NCBI RefSeq assembly: GCF_029840635.1
Contig: NZ_JAOCCU010000027.1
Location: forward strand, 21,066 to 85,065
Direction: 5' to 3'
DNA from: Mitsuaria sp. GD03876
GTDB taxonomy: Bacteria; Pseudomonadota; Gammaproteobacteria; Burkholderiales; Burkholderiaceae_C
Length of the DNA: 64,000 bases
In this document: positions 7,930 to 19,124 of the stretch, piece by piece
How the letters are laid out: each line of letters begins with the position of its first letter
Position numbering within the stretch: position 1 is the stretch's first letter
Program-made: the position numbers and the translations under genes
The notes under the pieces: generated by a model
Databases searched by the model: none
What the model was told of the DNA's origin: nothing
What the model saw: only the letters and a program-made list of their open reading frames with translations

Positions 7930-9345
7930 CTAAGACTCGCCCTTGCCCGCAACGTCGCGTCCCATGCGCGATCCGCATGCATCCGGGCGCCATCGCAGCG
8001 TCATTTGTGGTTCATCCACCGGCGCCCACCAGCGCGCGTCCAGGCCCAGGCCCGGCACGAAGAGCAGCCGTCCATCGACGTGGATCAGCGGTCCTTCCCT
8101 CTGGACAGCGGGGATTCCCGCCGTTTGCCAGCATTTCTTCAGCGCGCGCGGCAGGCCTTTCGGATGCGCCTGGAACTGCTCGCCGCCTTCGCGCGGACGC
8201 AACTCGACATTGCTGAGCGCAGAAAGCGCGACGCCCCCCGTGGTCACGGGTTCGACATCGATCGCCCCACCCCAGTCCGGGAATGCGTGGCGCCCGATGC
8301 GGGCGAGGTCGACGAACGTCGGCCGATGCGTCGCCCCGGTGGGCGACGCGAGTCGGGGCGATGCCGCGGCACGCGCCGTCAGCCGTCCCCGATAGAGATG
8401 CAGCTCGACATCGCCGCAAGGCCAGCGCCCGCTGGCGCTCGCCGGGACTTCATCCAGCAGCCGGCGAATCAAGCTCGCCGGCGCCGCGCGACCGGTCTCG
8501 CGCCGGATCCACGCACGCAAGGCATTGGAGGCGCGCGCGGGGCTGACCGTCGACAGCATCGCCTGCGCGAGGCCGTCGGCATCGGCCCATCGCCCGAGGT
8601 CCTCGTCCGCGATCTCGCGCTGGAGGTCCGCCGCCTGCTGCGCCCACTGCGCCGATTGCGCGAGCGCCGCTTCCACGCCGGCCGATTGCGCCGTCAACGC
8701 GGGCCAGGCGGTCAGCCGCAGGCGGTTGCGGGCATATCGCGCGTCGGCGTTGCTGTCGTCGTCGACGAAGCGCAGGCCGTGCGCGGCGACGTAGGCCTCG
8801 ATCGCCTCGCGCGGATGGTCCAGCCACGGCCGCGCCCAGCACACACCGTCGCGCCACTGCGCGCGCGGCATCGCCGCCAGGCCCGCCATGCCCGCGCCGC
8901 GGAGCGCCTGCAGCAGGAAGGTCTCGGCCTGGTCGCGGCGATGGTGCGCCAGCAGCAGCAGGTCCGCATCGGCGGCCAGGGTCAGGCGTTGCAGCGCCTC
9001 GTGGCGGCCGGCGCGAGCCCAGGCTTCGACGCTGTCGCCGGCGGCGGGCGCGCCGCGCAGGCGCTCGTGCGCCAGGGTCACCGGCAGCCCCTGGCCGCGC
9101 CAGACCTCGACCTGCTCCCGCAGATGCGCCAGCCAGGCGTCCGCCTGGGGACTCAAGCCATGATGAATGTGCAACGCCACCACGCGCAGCCCGAGCGACT
9201 GGGCCGCGACCGCGGTGGCGTGGAGGAGCGCCGTCGAATCACGACCGCCGCTGGCGGCGACCGCGATCACGCGGCGCGAGGTGCGCGAAGGGAGATCGCC
9301 GGGGCCGGCGGGATCAGCGGCTCTTGGTGTCGCTGAAACGGCCAT
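7930..9345 (-). CDS. tilS: tRNA(Ile)-lysidine synthase
   Basis: 471 residues. TilS converts C34 of the CAU-anticodon tRNA-Ile to lysidine, so that it reads AUA. The ATP-binding PP-loop SGGRDS is at residues 32-37, followed by [23 protein letters not shown] and a C-terminal TilS domain. The ATG at 9345 overlaps the end of accA by 32 bases; a GTG at 9270 just before the PP-loop is possible but would remove the first strand. It is the last member of the cysS-alkA-accA-tilS run. Confidence 0.93.
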   Translation of the reverse strand: MAVSATPRAADPAGPGDLPSRTSRRVIAVAASGGRDSTALLHATAVAAQSLGLRVVALHIHHGLSPQADAWLAHLREQVEVWRGQGLPVTLAHERLRGAPAAGDSVEAWARAGRHEALQRLTLAADADLLLLAHHRRDQAETFLLQALRGAGMAGLAAMPRAQWRDGVCWARPWLDHPREAIEAYVAAHGLRFVDDDSNADARYARNRLRLTAWPALTAQSAGVEAALAQSAQWAQQAADLQREIADEDLGRWADADGLAQAMLSTVSPARASNALRAWIRRETGRAAPASLIRRLLDEVPASASGRWPCGDVELHLYRGRLTARAAASPRLASPTGATHRPTFVDLARIGRHAFPDWGGAIDVEPVTTGGVALSALSNVELRPREGGEQFQAHPKGLPRALKKCWQTAGIPAVQREGPLIHVDGRLLFVPGLGLDARWWAPVDEPQMTLRWRPDACGSRMGRDVAGKGES

Positions 9346-10285
9346 AGGCCTGCAGGCGCTCGTAGCGGCGCTCCAGCAGATCCTTGGTCTTCAGGTCGGA
9401 GACCTGGCGCAGCGCGTCGCCGAGCGCGCGCTTCAGGTTGGACGCCATCTGCTTCGGATCGCGGTGCGCGCCGCCGACCGGCTCGTTGACGATCTTGTCG
9501 ATCAGGCCCAGCGCCTTCAGGCGATGCGCGGTGATGCCCAGCGCTTCCGCCGCTTCGGACGCGCGCGCGGCGGTCTTCCACAGGATCGAGGCGCAGCCTT
9601 CCGGCGAGATCACCGAGTACGCCGAGAACTGCAGCATCAGCACCTGGTCGGCCACGCCGATCGCCAGCGCACCGCCGGAGCCGCCCTCGCCGATCACCGT
9701 CGCGACGATGGGCACTTCCAGCTGGGCCATCTCGAAGATGTTGCGGCCGATCGCCTCGGATTGGCCGCGTTCTTCCGCGCCGATGCCGGGATAGGCGCCC
9801 ATCGTGTCGATGAAGGTGAAGACCGGCAGGCCGAACTTCTCGGCCAGCTTCATCAGGCGCAGCGCCTTGCGGTAGCCCTCGGGACGCGGCATGCCGAAGT
9901 TGCGCAGCGTGCGCTCCTTCGCGTCCGAGCCGCGCTGATGGCCGATGACCATGCAGGCCTGGCCGTTGAAGCGGGCGAGGCCGCCGACGATCGCCGCGTC
10001 GTCGGCGAAATGGCGGTCGCCGTGCAGTTCCTGGAACTCGGTGAAGACCTCGTTGCAGTAGTCCAGCGTCTGCGGACGCTGCGGGTGGCGGGCCACCTGG
10101 TACACCTGCCAGGGCAGGACATTCGCGTAGATGTCCTTGGTCAGCTGGTGACTCTTCTTGCCCAGGCGGTCGATCTCTTCGGAGATGTCGACCGCGGACT
10201 CGCTCTGCACGTAGCGGAGTTCGTCGATCTTGGTTTCGAGCTCGGCGATGGGCTGCTCGAATTCGAGGAAGTGTTTCTTGCTCAT
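9314..10285 (-). CDS. accA: Acetyl-CoA carboxylase carboxyltransferase subunit alpha
   Basis: 323 residues, the standard proteobacterial length. With AccD it forms the carboxyltransferase that moves CO2 from biotin to acetyl-CoA, making malonyl-CoA for fatty-acid synthesis. Diagnostic blocks are [11 protein letters not shown] at the N-terminus, [16 protein letters not shown], and the [15 protein letters not shown] oxyanion region. It starts 2 bases after the glycosylase stop codon and overlaps tilS, pointing to translational coupling. Confidence 0.97.
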   Translation of the reverse strand: MSKKHFLEFEQPIAELETKIDELRYVQSESAVDISEEIDRLGKKSHQLTKDIYANVLPWQVYQVARHPQRPQTLDYCNEVFTEFQELHGDRHFADDAAIVGGLARFNGQACMVIGHQRGSDAKERTLRNFGMPRPEGYRKALRLMKLAEKFGLPVFTFIDTMGAYPGIGAEERGQSEAIGRNIFEMAQLEVPIVATVIGEGGSGGALAIGVADQVLMLQFSAYSVISPEGCASILWKTAARASEAAEALGITAHRLKALGLIDKIVNEPVGGAHRDPKQMASNLKRALGDALRQVSDLKTKDLLERRYERLQAYGRFSDTKSR

Positions 10286-10287
10286 TC

Positions 10288-10940
10288 TCAGTAATCCACG
10301 GGTAGCGGATCGAGGCTCCGCCAAATGTACCATGTGGCCACCGAGCGGTACGGGGCCCAGCCCTCGCCCAGCTCGCGGGCCTCGGCGCGCGAGACCGGCT
10401 CGTCGCTGAAGTAATGCTGCCCGATGCCCTTGAGCAGTCCCAGGTCGTCCAGCGGCAGCACGTTGGGCCGCATCAGGTGGAAGATCAGGAACATCTCGGC
10501 CGTCCAGCGGCCGATGCCGCGGATCGCGACCAGTTCCTCGATGATGGCTTCGTCCTCCATCTGCGCCCATTGGCGCACATGGACCTGGCCCGATTCGAAA
10601 TGCTGCGCCAGGTCGCTCAGGTACTCGACCTTGCGCGCCGACAGCCCCGCGCCGCGCAGCGTGTCCTTCTGCAGGCCCAGCACCTCCACCGGCTTGATCC
10701 GGTTGGACGGCCCGGAGGTCAGTTCGGCGAACCGGTCCCAGACGCTCTGTGCCGCCTTCACCGAGATCTGCTGGCCCACGATCGATCTGGCCAGCGTCGT
10801 GAACGCGTCGCCGCGGCTCTGCAGCCGGGCCTCGCCGAATTGCGGAATCAGCTTCTTCATCACCCGGTCGCGCTTGACCAGGTGACGGCAGGCCTCGTCC
10901 CAATAGTCCGGGGTCACCCCGGCGGTCGCCACACGCGCCA

Positions 10941-10941
<1 letters not shown>
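10288..10941 (-). CDS. DNA-3-methyladenine glycosylase (AlkA type)
   Basis: 217 residues, HhH-GPD superfamily. It excises alkylated bases during base-excision repair. The helix-hairpin-helix RGIGRWTA is at about residues 141-148, and the catalytic aspartate is Asp166 in LPLDDLGL. The N-terminal [10 protein letters not shown] block is typical of the short AlkA form, which lacks the E. coli N-terminal domain. Its ATG overlaps the cysS stop by one base (TGATG), so it is probably translated by coupling. Confidence 0.9.
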
Positions 10942-12341
<1,400 letters not shown>

Positions 12342-12503
12342 ACGTGTGTCGCGCCGGGCGCCCCGCGCGCCGGGCCTCTCGCGCACGCCGACGCCACCGC
12401 CGCCGGGCGGGCGACGGAGGTCGCGGGCGTCGGCGCTTGGACGGTGCGGTGCGGGTGGGGCGGAAGGCCGGCCGGGAGGCGAGCGGGAGACGAAAGCTCG
12501 CTC

Positions 12504-12509
12504 TAGAAT
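12504..12509 (+). promoter_or_regulatory. Possible -10 element of the TPR/ppiA/ppiB/lpxH/mtfA cluster
   Basis: TAGAAT, 27 bases before the TPR protein start, within CTAGAATGCC as seen upstream of the ETF-QO gene. The rest of the cysS-side gap is very GC-rich and shows no other promoter-like element. No good -35 match. Confidence 0.3.
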
Positions 12510-12535
12510 GCCCGGCAGTATAGCGGCCCCCCTTT

Positions 12536-13069
12536 ATGCCAAGACTTCCCGCCCTGATCCGCGCCTGCTGCGTCGCCCTGGCGATGACCGGCGCGACCCT
12601 GACGCAAGCCGCCGCGCTCGACGACGCGCAGGCCCTGTGGGCTTCCGGCAAGCGCGACCAGGCCATCCAGTCGGCCGAGGCCGGCCTGAAGGCCACGCCC
12701 GACGACCCCCGGCTGCGCTTCGCGCTCGGCACGATGCTGCTCGAGCAGCAACAGCTCGAACGCGCGCGGACGATCTTCGTGGGCCTCACCGAGGACTTCC
12801 CCGACCTCGCCGACCCGTACAACAACCTGGCCGTCATCCACGCCGCCCGCGGCGAGTACGAGGCCGCCCGCCAGTCGCTGACGCGGGCCCTGGACCTGGC
12901 GCCCGACCACGCGCAGGCCCGCGAGAACATGGGCGACGTGCTGATGCGCCTGGCCCAGCAGTCGTACGAACGCGCGCTCAAGCAGGCGCTGGGCGACGAC
13001 ACCGCGCTCAAGGTCAAGCTGCAGCGCGTCACCGCGTTCAACAACGCCAAGGTCAATCCGGCGCGTTGA
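12536..13069 (+). CDS. Secreted tetratricopeptide-repeat protein
   Basis: 177 residues. A Sec signal peptide is evident (about residues 1-26, ending TQAAALD). About three TPR-like helical pairs follow, with repeating ALWASGKRDQAI, LGTMLLEQQQLERA and LAVIHAARGEYEAARQSLTRALDLAPD units; these mediate protein-protein contacts in the periplasm. It lies upstream of two cyclophilins, suggesting a role in envelope protein folding or assembly, but no specific function is recognised. It probably leads the plus-strand transcript that runs to mtfA. Confidence 0.8.
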   Translation: MPRLPALIRACCVALAMTGATLTQAAALDDAQALWASGKRDQAIQSAEAGLKATPDDPRLRFALGTMLLEQQQLERARTIFVGLTEDFPDLADPYNNLAVIHAARGEYEAARQSLTRALDLAPDHAQARENMGDVLMRLAQQSYERALKQALGDDTALKVKLQRVTAFNNAKVNPAR

Positions 13070-13148
13070 GCGTGGGGCCCCGGCGGCCCCTCCCCCGCGC
13101 CGCGCCTGGTCCTCCCCTTCCACCACCCCCAACACCGCCATCCGCACC

Positions 13149-13718
13149 ATGAGGACATCCCCACTGCTGCTCGCCGCCGGCGCCGCCGTGCTGAGCTTCG
13201 CCTGCTCGATCGCGCAGGCGCAGGTCGTCAAGCTCAGCACCACCGCGGGCGACATCAAGATCCAGCTCGACGCCGAGAAGGCGCCCAAGACGGTCGCCAA
13301 CTTCCTCGCCTACGTGAAGGCCGGCCACTACAACGGCGTCATCTTCCACCGCGTCATCGGCGACTTCATGATCCAGACCGGCGGCTACACGCCCGACCTC
13401 AAGCAGCGCCCGACCAAGCCGGCGATCCCGCTGGAGGCCGGCAACGGCCTGATGAACATCCGCGGCAGCATCGCGATGGCGCGCACCAACGATCCGAACT
13501 CGGCCACGTCGCAGTTCTTCATCAACGTCGTGGACAACCCCGGCCTGGACCCGGGCTTCGCCGCGGACGGCCGCGGCTACGCGGTGTTCGGCTACGTCTC
13601 CGAGGGCATGGACGTCGTCGACAAGATCAAGGCGGTCGAGACCGTGAAGAAGAACTTCGCGTTCCAGAACCTGCCCGCCACGCCCATCCTCATCAACAAG
13701 GCCACCGTCGAGAAATAA
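13149..13718 (+). CDS. ppiA: Periplasmic peptidyl-prolyl cis-trans isomerase (cyclophilin)
   Basis: 189 residues. The signal peptide runs to about residue 25 (SIAQAQ), indicating export to the periplasm. The cyclophilin core follows: FHRVIGDFMIQTGG (catalytic Arg in FHRV), GSIAMARTNDPNSATSQFFIN, and YAVFGYVSEGMDVVDKI. It speeds proline isomerisation in exported proteins. It sits 12 bases upstream of its cytoplasmic paralogue, an arrangement consistent with tandem duplication. Confidence 0.94.
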   Translation: MRTSPLLLAAGAAVLSFACSIAQAQVVKLSTTAGDIKIQLDAEKAPKTVANFLAYVKAGHYNGVIFHRVIGDFMIQTGGYTPDLKQRPTKPAIPLEAGNGLMNIRGSIAMARTNDPNSATSQFFINVVDNPGLDPGFAADGRGYAVFGYVSEGMDVVDKIKAVETVKKNFAFQNLPATPILINKATVEK

Positions 13719-13730
13719 GGAGTCACCGAC

Positions 13731-14234
13731 ATGAGCAAGAAAGTCGAACTGCACACCAACCAGGGTCTGATCACGCTGGAACTGGATGACGCCAAGGCCC
13801 CCATCAGCGTCGCCAACTTCCTGGCCTACGTCGGCAAGGGCCACTACGACGGCACGATCTTCCACCGCGTCATCAAGGGCTTCATGGCCCAGGGCGGCGG
13901 CTTCGAGGCCGGCATGAAGCAAAAGCCGACCGACGCCCCGATCCAGAACGAGGCCAACAACGGCCTGAAGAACGACAAGTACACCGTGGCGATGGCGCGC
14001 ACCAACGCGCCGCACTCGGCCAGCGCCCAGTTCTTCATCAACACCGTCGACAACGACTTCCTGAACTTCAAGAGCGAAAGCCCGTCGGGCTGGGGCTACG
14101 CGGTGTTCGGCAAGGTCGTCGGCGGCCAGGACATCGTCGACAAGATCGAGCGCGTGAAGACCAGCCGCTCGGGCTTCCACGACGACGTGCCGGTCGACGC
14201 GGTGATCATCGAGCGCGCCGTCGCGGTCGAGTGA
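13731..14234 (+). CDS. ppiB: Cytoplasmic peptidyl-prolyl cis-trans isomerase (cyclophilin B)
   Basis: 167 residues, no signal peptide. The complete cyclophilin core includes [36 protein letters not shown] and [32 protein letters not shown] stretch supplies the ribosome site before the ATG. Its stop overlaps the GTG start of lpxH by 3 bases, so lpxH translation is probably coupled to it. Confidence 0.96.
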   Translation: MSKKVELHTNQGLITLELDDAKAPISVANFLAYVGKGHYDGTIFHRVIKGFMAQGGGFEAGMKQKPTDAPIQNEANNGLKNDKYTVAMARTNAPHSASAQFFINTVDNDFLNFKSESPSGWGYAVFGKVVGGQDIVDKIERVKTSRSGFHDDVPVDAVIIERAVAVE

Positions 14235-15055
14235 GTCCCGGTTCCGCCGCTGCCCTCCCCCTGCCCGTCCCGCTGGAGATCCTGCGGGCGGCGCCCGGGT
14301 GGCGGCGGATCGACCTGCTGTCCGACCTGCACCTGTCGCCGGACATGCCGGCGACGCTGGCGCGATGGCGCGCCCACCTGGCGGCCACGCCCGCCGACGC
14401 GGTCTTCCTGCTCGGCGACATCTTCGAGGCCTGGATCGGCGACGACGCGCGCTGGCAGGCCGGCACCTTCGAGCAGTTCGCGCTCGAACTGCTGCGCGGG
14501 GTCTCCGCGCGCAAACCCCTCTTCTTCCTGCACGGCAACCGCGATTTCGCCCTCGGCGAGCCGATGGCCGCCGATGCCGGCATGCGGCTGCTGCCCGACC
14601 CGGTCCGGCTGGACGCCTTCGGCCGCGGCTGGCTGCTGAGCCACGGCGACCAGCTCTGCCTGGGCGACGTCGGTTACCTGCGCGCCCGCGCCGTCGTGCG
14701 CCGCCCCGAGGTGCTCGCGGCGCTGCGCGCGATGCCGCTCTTCGCGCGCCGCGCGCTGGCGCGCCACCTGCGGGCCAAGAGCCGGATGCATCAATCCGAT
14801 CCGTCCACCTGGGCCGACGTCGACGACGACGCGGCGCGCTCGTGGTTGCGGGCGTCCGGCTGCGACACGCTGATCCACGGCCACACGCACCGCCCCGCGA
14901 CGCATGACCTCGGCGACGGGCTCACCCGCGCGGTGCTGTCCGACTGGGACTACGACCACGGTCCCGGCCGCGGCGACGTGCTGGTCCTGGAGGCGGACGG
15001 CCTTCGCCGCATCGCCCCGATGACCTTCGCGACCGAGGTCGCCATCGCCCCATGA
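14231..15055 (+). CDS. lpxH: UDP-2,3-diacylglucosamine diphosphatase
   Basis: 274 residues with a GTG start at 14231 overlapping the ppiB stop (GTGA). LpxH hydrolyses UDP-2,3-diacylglucosamine to lipid X in lipid A synthesis at the inner-membrane surface. Calcineurin-type metal motifs are visible in order: DLHL (about 32-35), [19 protein letters not shown] and GHTHRPA. The residues before about 25 are variable, so a later start is possible but none has better support. The 3' end overlaps mtfA by 4 bases. Confidence 0.93.
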   Translation: MSPGSAAALPLPVPLEILRAAPGWRRIDLLSDLHLSPDMPATLARWRAHLAATPADAVFLLGDIFEAWIGDDARWQAGTFEQFALELLRGVSARKPLFFLHGNRDFALGEPMAADAGMRLLPDPVRLDAFGRGWLLSHGDQLCLGDVGYLRARAVVRRPEVLAALRAMPLFARRALARHLRAKSRMHQSDPSTWADVDDDAARSWLRASGCDTLIHGHTHRPATHDLGDGLTRAVLSDWDYDHGPGRGDVLVLEADGLRRIAPMTFATEVAIAP

Positions 15056-15843
15056 TCGGCGGCCTGCTGCAACGCTGGCGCGAACGCCGCGAGCGCAAGC
15101 TGCTCGAGGCCTTCGCCATTCCCGAGCCGCTGTGGCAGCTGACGCTGACGCAGTACCCGTTCATCGCCCGCCGCGGCGAGGCCGATCGGGCCGAGCTGCG
15201 CCGGCTGTGCTCGCTGTTCCTCGCGTCGAAGGAGTTCCACGGCGTCAACGGCTTCGAGGTCACCGACGAGGTGGCCGTCGCGGTCGCCGCGCAGGCCTGC
15301 CTGCCGGTGCTGCGCCTGGGCCTCGAGTGGTACGACGGCTTCGTCGGCATCGTGATGCACGAGGGCGAGGTCGTCGCCGCGCGCGAGACGATGGACGAGG
15401 ACGGCGTCGTCCACGCCTATGACGAGACGCTCGCCGGCGAAGCGATGGAAGGCGGCCCGCTGATGCTGGCCTGGAGCGAGATCGCGCCGGAAGCGGTCGA
15501 CCGCGTCGAGGGCCACGACTCCGTCTACAACGTCGTGATCCACGAGTTCGCGCATGTGCTCGACATGCGCGACGGCGACCCCGACGGCACGCCGGCGATC
15601 GCCGACGCGGCCCTGCGCCAGCGATGGCCGGCCACGATGGAAGCCGAGTGGCACTGGTTCTGCGACCAGGTCGACGCGGGCCACGCGACACTCATCGATC
15701 CCTATGGCGCCGAAGCGCCCGAGGAGTTCTTCGCCGTCGCCGTCGAGGCCTTCTTCGTCGCGCCGCGCGAGCTGCTCGCCGAGCAGCCCCGGCTGTATCG
15801 CCTGTTCGTCGAGTTCTTCAGGCAAGACCCGGCACGCGATTGA
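15052..15843 (+). CDS. mtfA: MtfA-like zinc peptidase
   Basis: 263 residues. The zinc-binding HEFAH motif is at residues 164-168 (VVIHEFAHVLDMRDG), and a downstream Glu in PEEFFAVAVEAFF fits the third-ligand helix. In E. coli MtfA binds the repressor Mlc, so controlling the glucose PTS, and has aminopeptidase activity; the role in this lineage is inferred only. It shares a 4-base overlap with lpxH and is the last gene before a strong terminator. Confidence 0.92.
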   Translation: MIGGLLQRWRERRERKLLEAFAIPEPLWQLTLTQYPFIARRGEADRAELRRLCSLFLASKEFHGVNGFEVTDEVAVAVAAQACLPVLRLGLEWYDGFVGIVMHEGEVVAARETMDEDGVVHAYDETLAGEAMEGGPLMLAWSEIAPEAVDRVEGHDSVYNVVIHEFAHVLDMRDGDPDGTPAIADAALRQRWPATMEAEWHWFCDQVDAGHATLIDPYGAEAPEEFFAVAVEAFFVAPRELLAEQPRLYRLFVEFFRQDPARD

Positions 15844-15861
15844 GCACGGCCGGGCACCAAT

Positions 15862-15889
15862 GAAAAAGCCCGCGCGAGCGGGCTTTTTC
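15862..15889. terminator. Bidirectional terminator between mtfA and clpA
   Basis: GAAAAAGCCCGC / GCGGGCTTTTTC hairpin with A- and T-runs on both sides, lying between convergent mtfA and clpA. Confidence 0.88.
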
Positions 15890-15905
15890 CGTGGCGTGCG
15901 CGCGG

Positions 15906-18227
15906 TCAGTCGGCGGTGGCCGGCTCGGACTTGGGCTTGTTGTCCTTCTTGTTGGGCGTGATGTCCAACAGCACTTCGCCCTTGTCGTCGACGTCCACGC
16001 TCAGGCGGCCGCCGTCGACCAGGCGGCCGAACAGCAACTCGTCGGCCAGCGCACGGCGGATGGTGTCCTGGATCAGGCGCTGCATCGGACGCGCGCCCAT
16101 CTGCGGATCGAAGCCCTTGGCGGCCAGGTGCTTGCGCAGCGCGTCGCTGAAGGTGACCTCCACCTTCTTCTCGGCCAGCTGGCTCTCGAGCTGCAGCAGG
16201 AACTTGTCCACCACCCGCAGGATGATGTCCTCGTTCAGCGCGCCGAAGTTGACGATCGCATCCAGGCGGTTGCGGAACTCGGGCGTGAACAGCCGCTTGA
16301 TGTCGGCCATCTCGTCGCCCTGCTCGCGCTTGGTCGTGAAGCCGATCGTCGACTTGGTCATCGCCTCCGCGCCCGCGTTCGTGGTCATGATGATGATCAC
16401 GTTGCGGAAGTCGGCCTTGCGCCCGTTGTTGTCGGTCAGCGTGCCGTGGTCCATCACCTGCAGCAGCACGTTGAAGACGTCCGGATGCGCCTTCTCGATC
16501 TCGTCGAGCAGCAGCACCGCGTGCGGCTTCTTCGTGATCGCCTCGGTCAGCAGGCCGCCCTGGTCGAAGCCCACGTAGCCCGGAGGCGCGCCGATCAGGC
16601 GGCTGACCGCGTGGCGCTCCATGTACTCGGACATGTCGAAGCGGATCAACTCGATGCCCAGGATGTACGCGAGCTGCTTGGCGACCTCGGTCTTGCCCAC
16701 GCCCGTGGGACCGCTGAACAGGAACGAGCCGATCGGCTTGTCCGGCTTGCCCAGGCCCGAGCGCGCCATCTTGATGGCGGCGGACAGCGCGTCGATGGAC
16801 GGGTCCTGGCCGAAGACCACGCTCTTGAGATCGCGGTCCAGGCTCTTGAGCTTGCCGCGGTCGTCCGACGACACCGAGGCCGGCGGGATGCGCGCGATCT
16901 TGGCGACGATGTCCTCGACCTCGGCGCGGGTGATGGTCTTCTTCTGCTTGCTCTTGGGCAGCACGCGCTGGGCGGCGCCGGCCTCGTCGATGACGTCGAT
17001 CGCCTTGTCCGGCAGGTGACGGTCATTGATGTACTTGGCCGAGAGCTCCGCGGCCGCCTGCAGCGCCGTCAGCGCGTACTTGACGCTGTGGTGCTCCTCG
17101 AAGCGCGACTTCAGGCCCTTGAGGATCTCGACGGTCTGGTCCACGGTCGGCTCGACCACGTCGATCTTCTGGAAGCGCCGCGACAGGGCCGCGTCCTTCT
17201 CGAAGATGCCGCGGTACTCGCTGAAGGTCGTCGCGCCGATGCACTTGAGCTGGCCCGACGACAGCGCCGGCTTGAGCAGGTTGCTCGCGTCCAGCGTGCC
17301 GCCCGACGCCGCGCCGGCGCCGATCAGCGTGTGGATCTCGTCGATGAACAGGATCGCGCCGGGCTGGTCCTTGAGCTGCTTGATCACCGCCTTGAGGCGC
17401 TGCTCGAAGTCGCCGCGGTACTTGGTGCCCGCCAGCAGCGCGCCCATGTCCAGCGAATAGACCACCGCCTCGGCCAGCACGTCGGGCACCTGGCCCTCGG
17501 TGATGCGCCAGGCCAGGCCCTCGGCGATCGCGGTCTTGCCCACGCCGGCCTCGCCGACCAGCAGCGGGTTGTTCTTGCGCCGGCGGCACAGCACCTGCAC
17601 CACGCGCTCGACCTCGAGCTCGCGGCCGATCAGCGGATCGATCTTGCCGTCGCGCGCCTGCTGGTTCAGGTTCTGGGTGAACTGCTCGAGCGGGCTGCCC
17701 TTGCCGCCACCGCCGCTCTGGCCCTCGCCTTCCTCGCGCTCGGACTCGGGGCCGCTGCCTTCCGGGCCCTTCGGGGGCTCGGGCGGCTCGCTCTTCTTGA
17801 TGCCGTGGGCGATGAAGTTGACGACGTCCAGCCGGGTCACGCCCTGCTGGTGCAGGTAGTAGACGGCGTGGGAGTCCTTCTCGCCGAAGATCGCGACCAG
17901 CACGTTGGCGCCGGTCACTTCCTTCTTGCCGTTGCCGGTCGACTGGACATGCATGATCGCGCGCTGGATCACCCGCTGGAATCCCAGCGTGGGCTGCGTG
18001 TCGACCTCGTCCGTGCCGCCGACCGTCGGCGTGTTTTCCTTGATGAACTGCGCAAGCGACTTGCGCAGGTCCTCGATGTTCGCCGCGCAGGCGCGCAGCA
18101 CCTCGGCCGCGGACGGGTTGTCCAGCAACGCCATCAACAGGTGTTCCACGGTGATGAATTCGTGGCGCTGCTGGCGGGCTTCGACAAACGCCATGTGCAG
18201 GCTGACTTCAAGCTCTTGCGCAATCAT
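15906..18227 (-). CDS. clpA: ATP-dependent Clp protease ATP-binding subunit ClpA
   Basis: 773 residues from the ATG at 18227 ([10 protein letters not shown]), chosen because it overlaps the clpS stop by 4 bases (ATGA) and matches known ClpA starts. AAA+ unfoldase feeding substrates to ClpP. It contains the N-domain, a Gly/Glu-rich linker, AAA-1 ([17 protein letters not shown]), AAA-2 ([22 protein letters not shown]) and the ClpP-docking loop TIGFTTKR. ClpS upstream directs N-end-rule substrates to it. Confidence 0.97.
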   Translation of the reverse strand: MIAQELEVSLHMAFVEARQQRHEFITVEHLLMALLDNPSAAEVLRACAANIEDLRKSLAQFIKENTPTVGGTDEVDTQPTLGFQRVIQRAIMHVQSTGNGKKEVTGANVLVAIFGEKDSHAVYYLHQQGVTRLDVVNFIAHGIKKSEPPEPPKGPEGSGPESEREEGEGQSGGGGKGSPLEQFTQNLNQQARDGKIDPLIGRELEVERVVQVLCRRRKNNPLLVGEAGVGKTAIAEGLAWRITEGQVPDVLAEAVVYSLDMGALLAGTKYRGDFEQRLKAVIKQLKDQPGAILFIDEIHTLIGAGAASGGTLDASNLLKPALSSGQLKCIGATTFSEYRGIFEKDAALSRRFQKIDVVEPTVDQTVEILKGLKSRFEEHHSVKYALTALQAAAELSAKYINDRHLPDKAIDVIDEAGAAQRVLPKSKQKKTITRAEVEDIVAKIARIPPASVSSDDRGKLKSLDRDLKSVVFGQDPSIDALSAAIKMARSGLGKPDKPIGSFLFSGPTGVGKTEVAKQLAYILGIELIRFDMSEYMERHAVSRLIGAPPGYVGFDQGGLLTEAITKKPHAVLLLDEIEKAHPDVFNVLLQVMDHGTLTDNNGRKADFRNVIIIMTTNAGAEAMTKSTIGFTTKREQGDEMADIKRLFTPEFRNRLDAIVNFGALNEDIILRVVDKFLLQLESQLAEKKVEVTFSDALRKHLAAKGFDPQMGARPMQRLIQDTIRRALADELLFGRLVDGGRLSVDVDDKGEVLLDITPNKKDNKPKSEPATAD

Positions 18228-18589
18228 GCGGCCTCCATAATGCACTGCAGGGGGTGACCGGCGCGCCGTGCGGCCGCCGACACCATTTCGACCTTGGTGG
18301 CCGCCACGTCCTTGGTGAAAACACCGCAGACGCCGCGACCTTCGTGATGAATCTTCAACATGATCTGGGTGGCCGTATCCAGGTCATGGCGGAAATACTC
18401 CTGCAAGACCATCACCACAAACTCCATGGGCGTGAAGTCGTCGTTGAGCATCAGCACCTGGAACAGGCGCGGCGGCTCCGTCTTCTGAGCGACACGCTCC
18501 AGCGTGGTGGAATTCCCACCATCCTCCGTGCCCGGCGGCTGAGCGCCGGGTGGACCCGCCGGGGGTGGCTGTTGGGCAAACAAAGGCAT
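18224..18589 (-). CDS. clpS: ATP-dependent Clp protease adaptor ClpS
   Basis: 121 residues. ClpS binds N-degron residues and delivers such proteins to ClpA. After a Pro-rich, variable N-terminal tail (about 1-35), the core has the conserved [16 protein letters not shown] and [15 protein letters not shown] blocks that line the N-degron pocket. Its last four bases overlap the clpA start, a classical coupled pair. It is divergent from the cold-shock gene. Confidence 0.97.
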   Translation of the reverse strand: MPLFAQQPPPAGPPGAQPPGTEDGGNSTTLERVAQKTEPPRLFQVLMLNDDFTPMEFVVMVLQEYFRHDLDTATQIMLKIHHEGRGVCGVFTKDVAATKVEMVSAAARRAGHPLQCIMEAA

Positions 18590-18707
18590 GAACCGATTCT
18601 ATAAACAGCGGGAGCACCCTACATGGGGACAGGGCACCGCCTGTCAATGCCCCGAGTTTGTCACCTTCGCGCCGCCACACCCCGGGGAGTTCCTCAATTG
18701 ACACTGG

Positions 18708-18725
18708 CTTGACACGGATTTGAGA
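18708..18725 (+). repeat. Two TTGACAC direct repeats upstream of the cold-shock gene
   Basis: TTGACAC at 18708-18714 and again at 18719-18725, an 11-base period or about one helical turn. Each contains a perfect -35 hexamer (TTGACA), but neither has a good -10 at 16-18 bases. The pair lies about 45-60 bases before the cold-shock start, in the clpS/csp divergent region. It may be a promoter or an activator site. Confidence 0.45.
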
Positions 18726-18766
18726 ATCCGCCCCGGTGCGAGAAAGACACCGGGATGGAGAAGAAC

Positions 18767-19057
18767 ATGGCAACAGGCACGGTCAAGTGGTTCAACGATG
18801 CCAAGGGGTTTGGCTTCATTGAGCCCGAACATGGCGGAGGGGACGTTTTCGCGCACTTCTCGGCCATTCAGATGGAAGGCTTCCGCACGTTGAAGCAGGG
18901 CTCCAAGGTGAGCTACGAGCTGGTGCAGGGTCCGAAGGGCCAATTGGCCCAGAACATCCGGCCGCTGGACGGCGGCGACGCGCTCGACGAGGCGCCGCCG
19001 GTGGGCATCCCGCTGATGGCCGAGGCCCACTCGGGCCAGGCGGCCGCCGCGGCGTGA
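18767..19057 (+). CDS. Cold-shock domain protein with C-terminal extension
   Basis: 96 residues from the ATG at 18767 (MATGTVKWF), with GGAG six bases upstream; the ATG at 18755 lies inside that ribosome site region. The cold-shock domain (residues 1-67) has both RNA-binding motifs, KGFGFIEP and DVFAHF. Beyond it is a roughly 25-residue Ala-rich tail that core CspA proteins lack, similar to longer CspD-like forms of betaproteobacteria. It is predicted to bind single-stranded nucleic acid and act as an RNA chaperone. Confidence 0.93.
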   Translation: MATGTVKWFNDAKGFGFIEPEHGGGDVFAHFSAIQMEGFRTLKQGSKVSYELVQGPKGQLAQNIRPLDGGDALDEAPPVGIPLMAEAHSGQAAAAA

Positions 19058-19087
19058 CCCACGCCGGCTGATCCGACTCGCCCCACG

Positions 19088-19113
19088 AAAAGGCCCGCGC
19101 AAGCGGGCCTTTT
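19088..19113. terminator. Terminator between the cold-shock gene and the OmpA-like gene
   Basis: AAAAGGCCCGC / GCGGGCCTTTT hairpin after the cold-shock gene. The symmetrical flanks allow it to serve the convergent OmpA-like gene as well. Confidence 0.85.
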
Positions 19114-19124
19114 GCATGGTGCGC

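Noticed and set aside
15891..18257. A 788-residue open frame opposite clpA and similar long antisense frames elsewhere (27463-29910, 46305-48683, 61155-62858)
   Set aside because: High third-position GC keeps the opposite strand open. The translations are Arg/Ala/His/Leu-rich, without family motifs, and lie over confidently identified genes.
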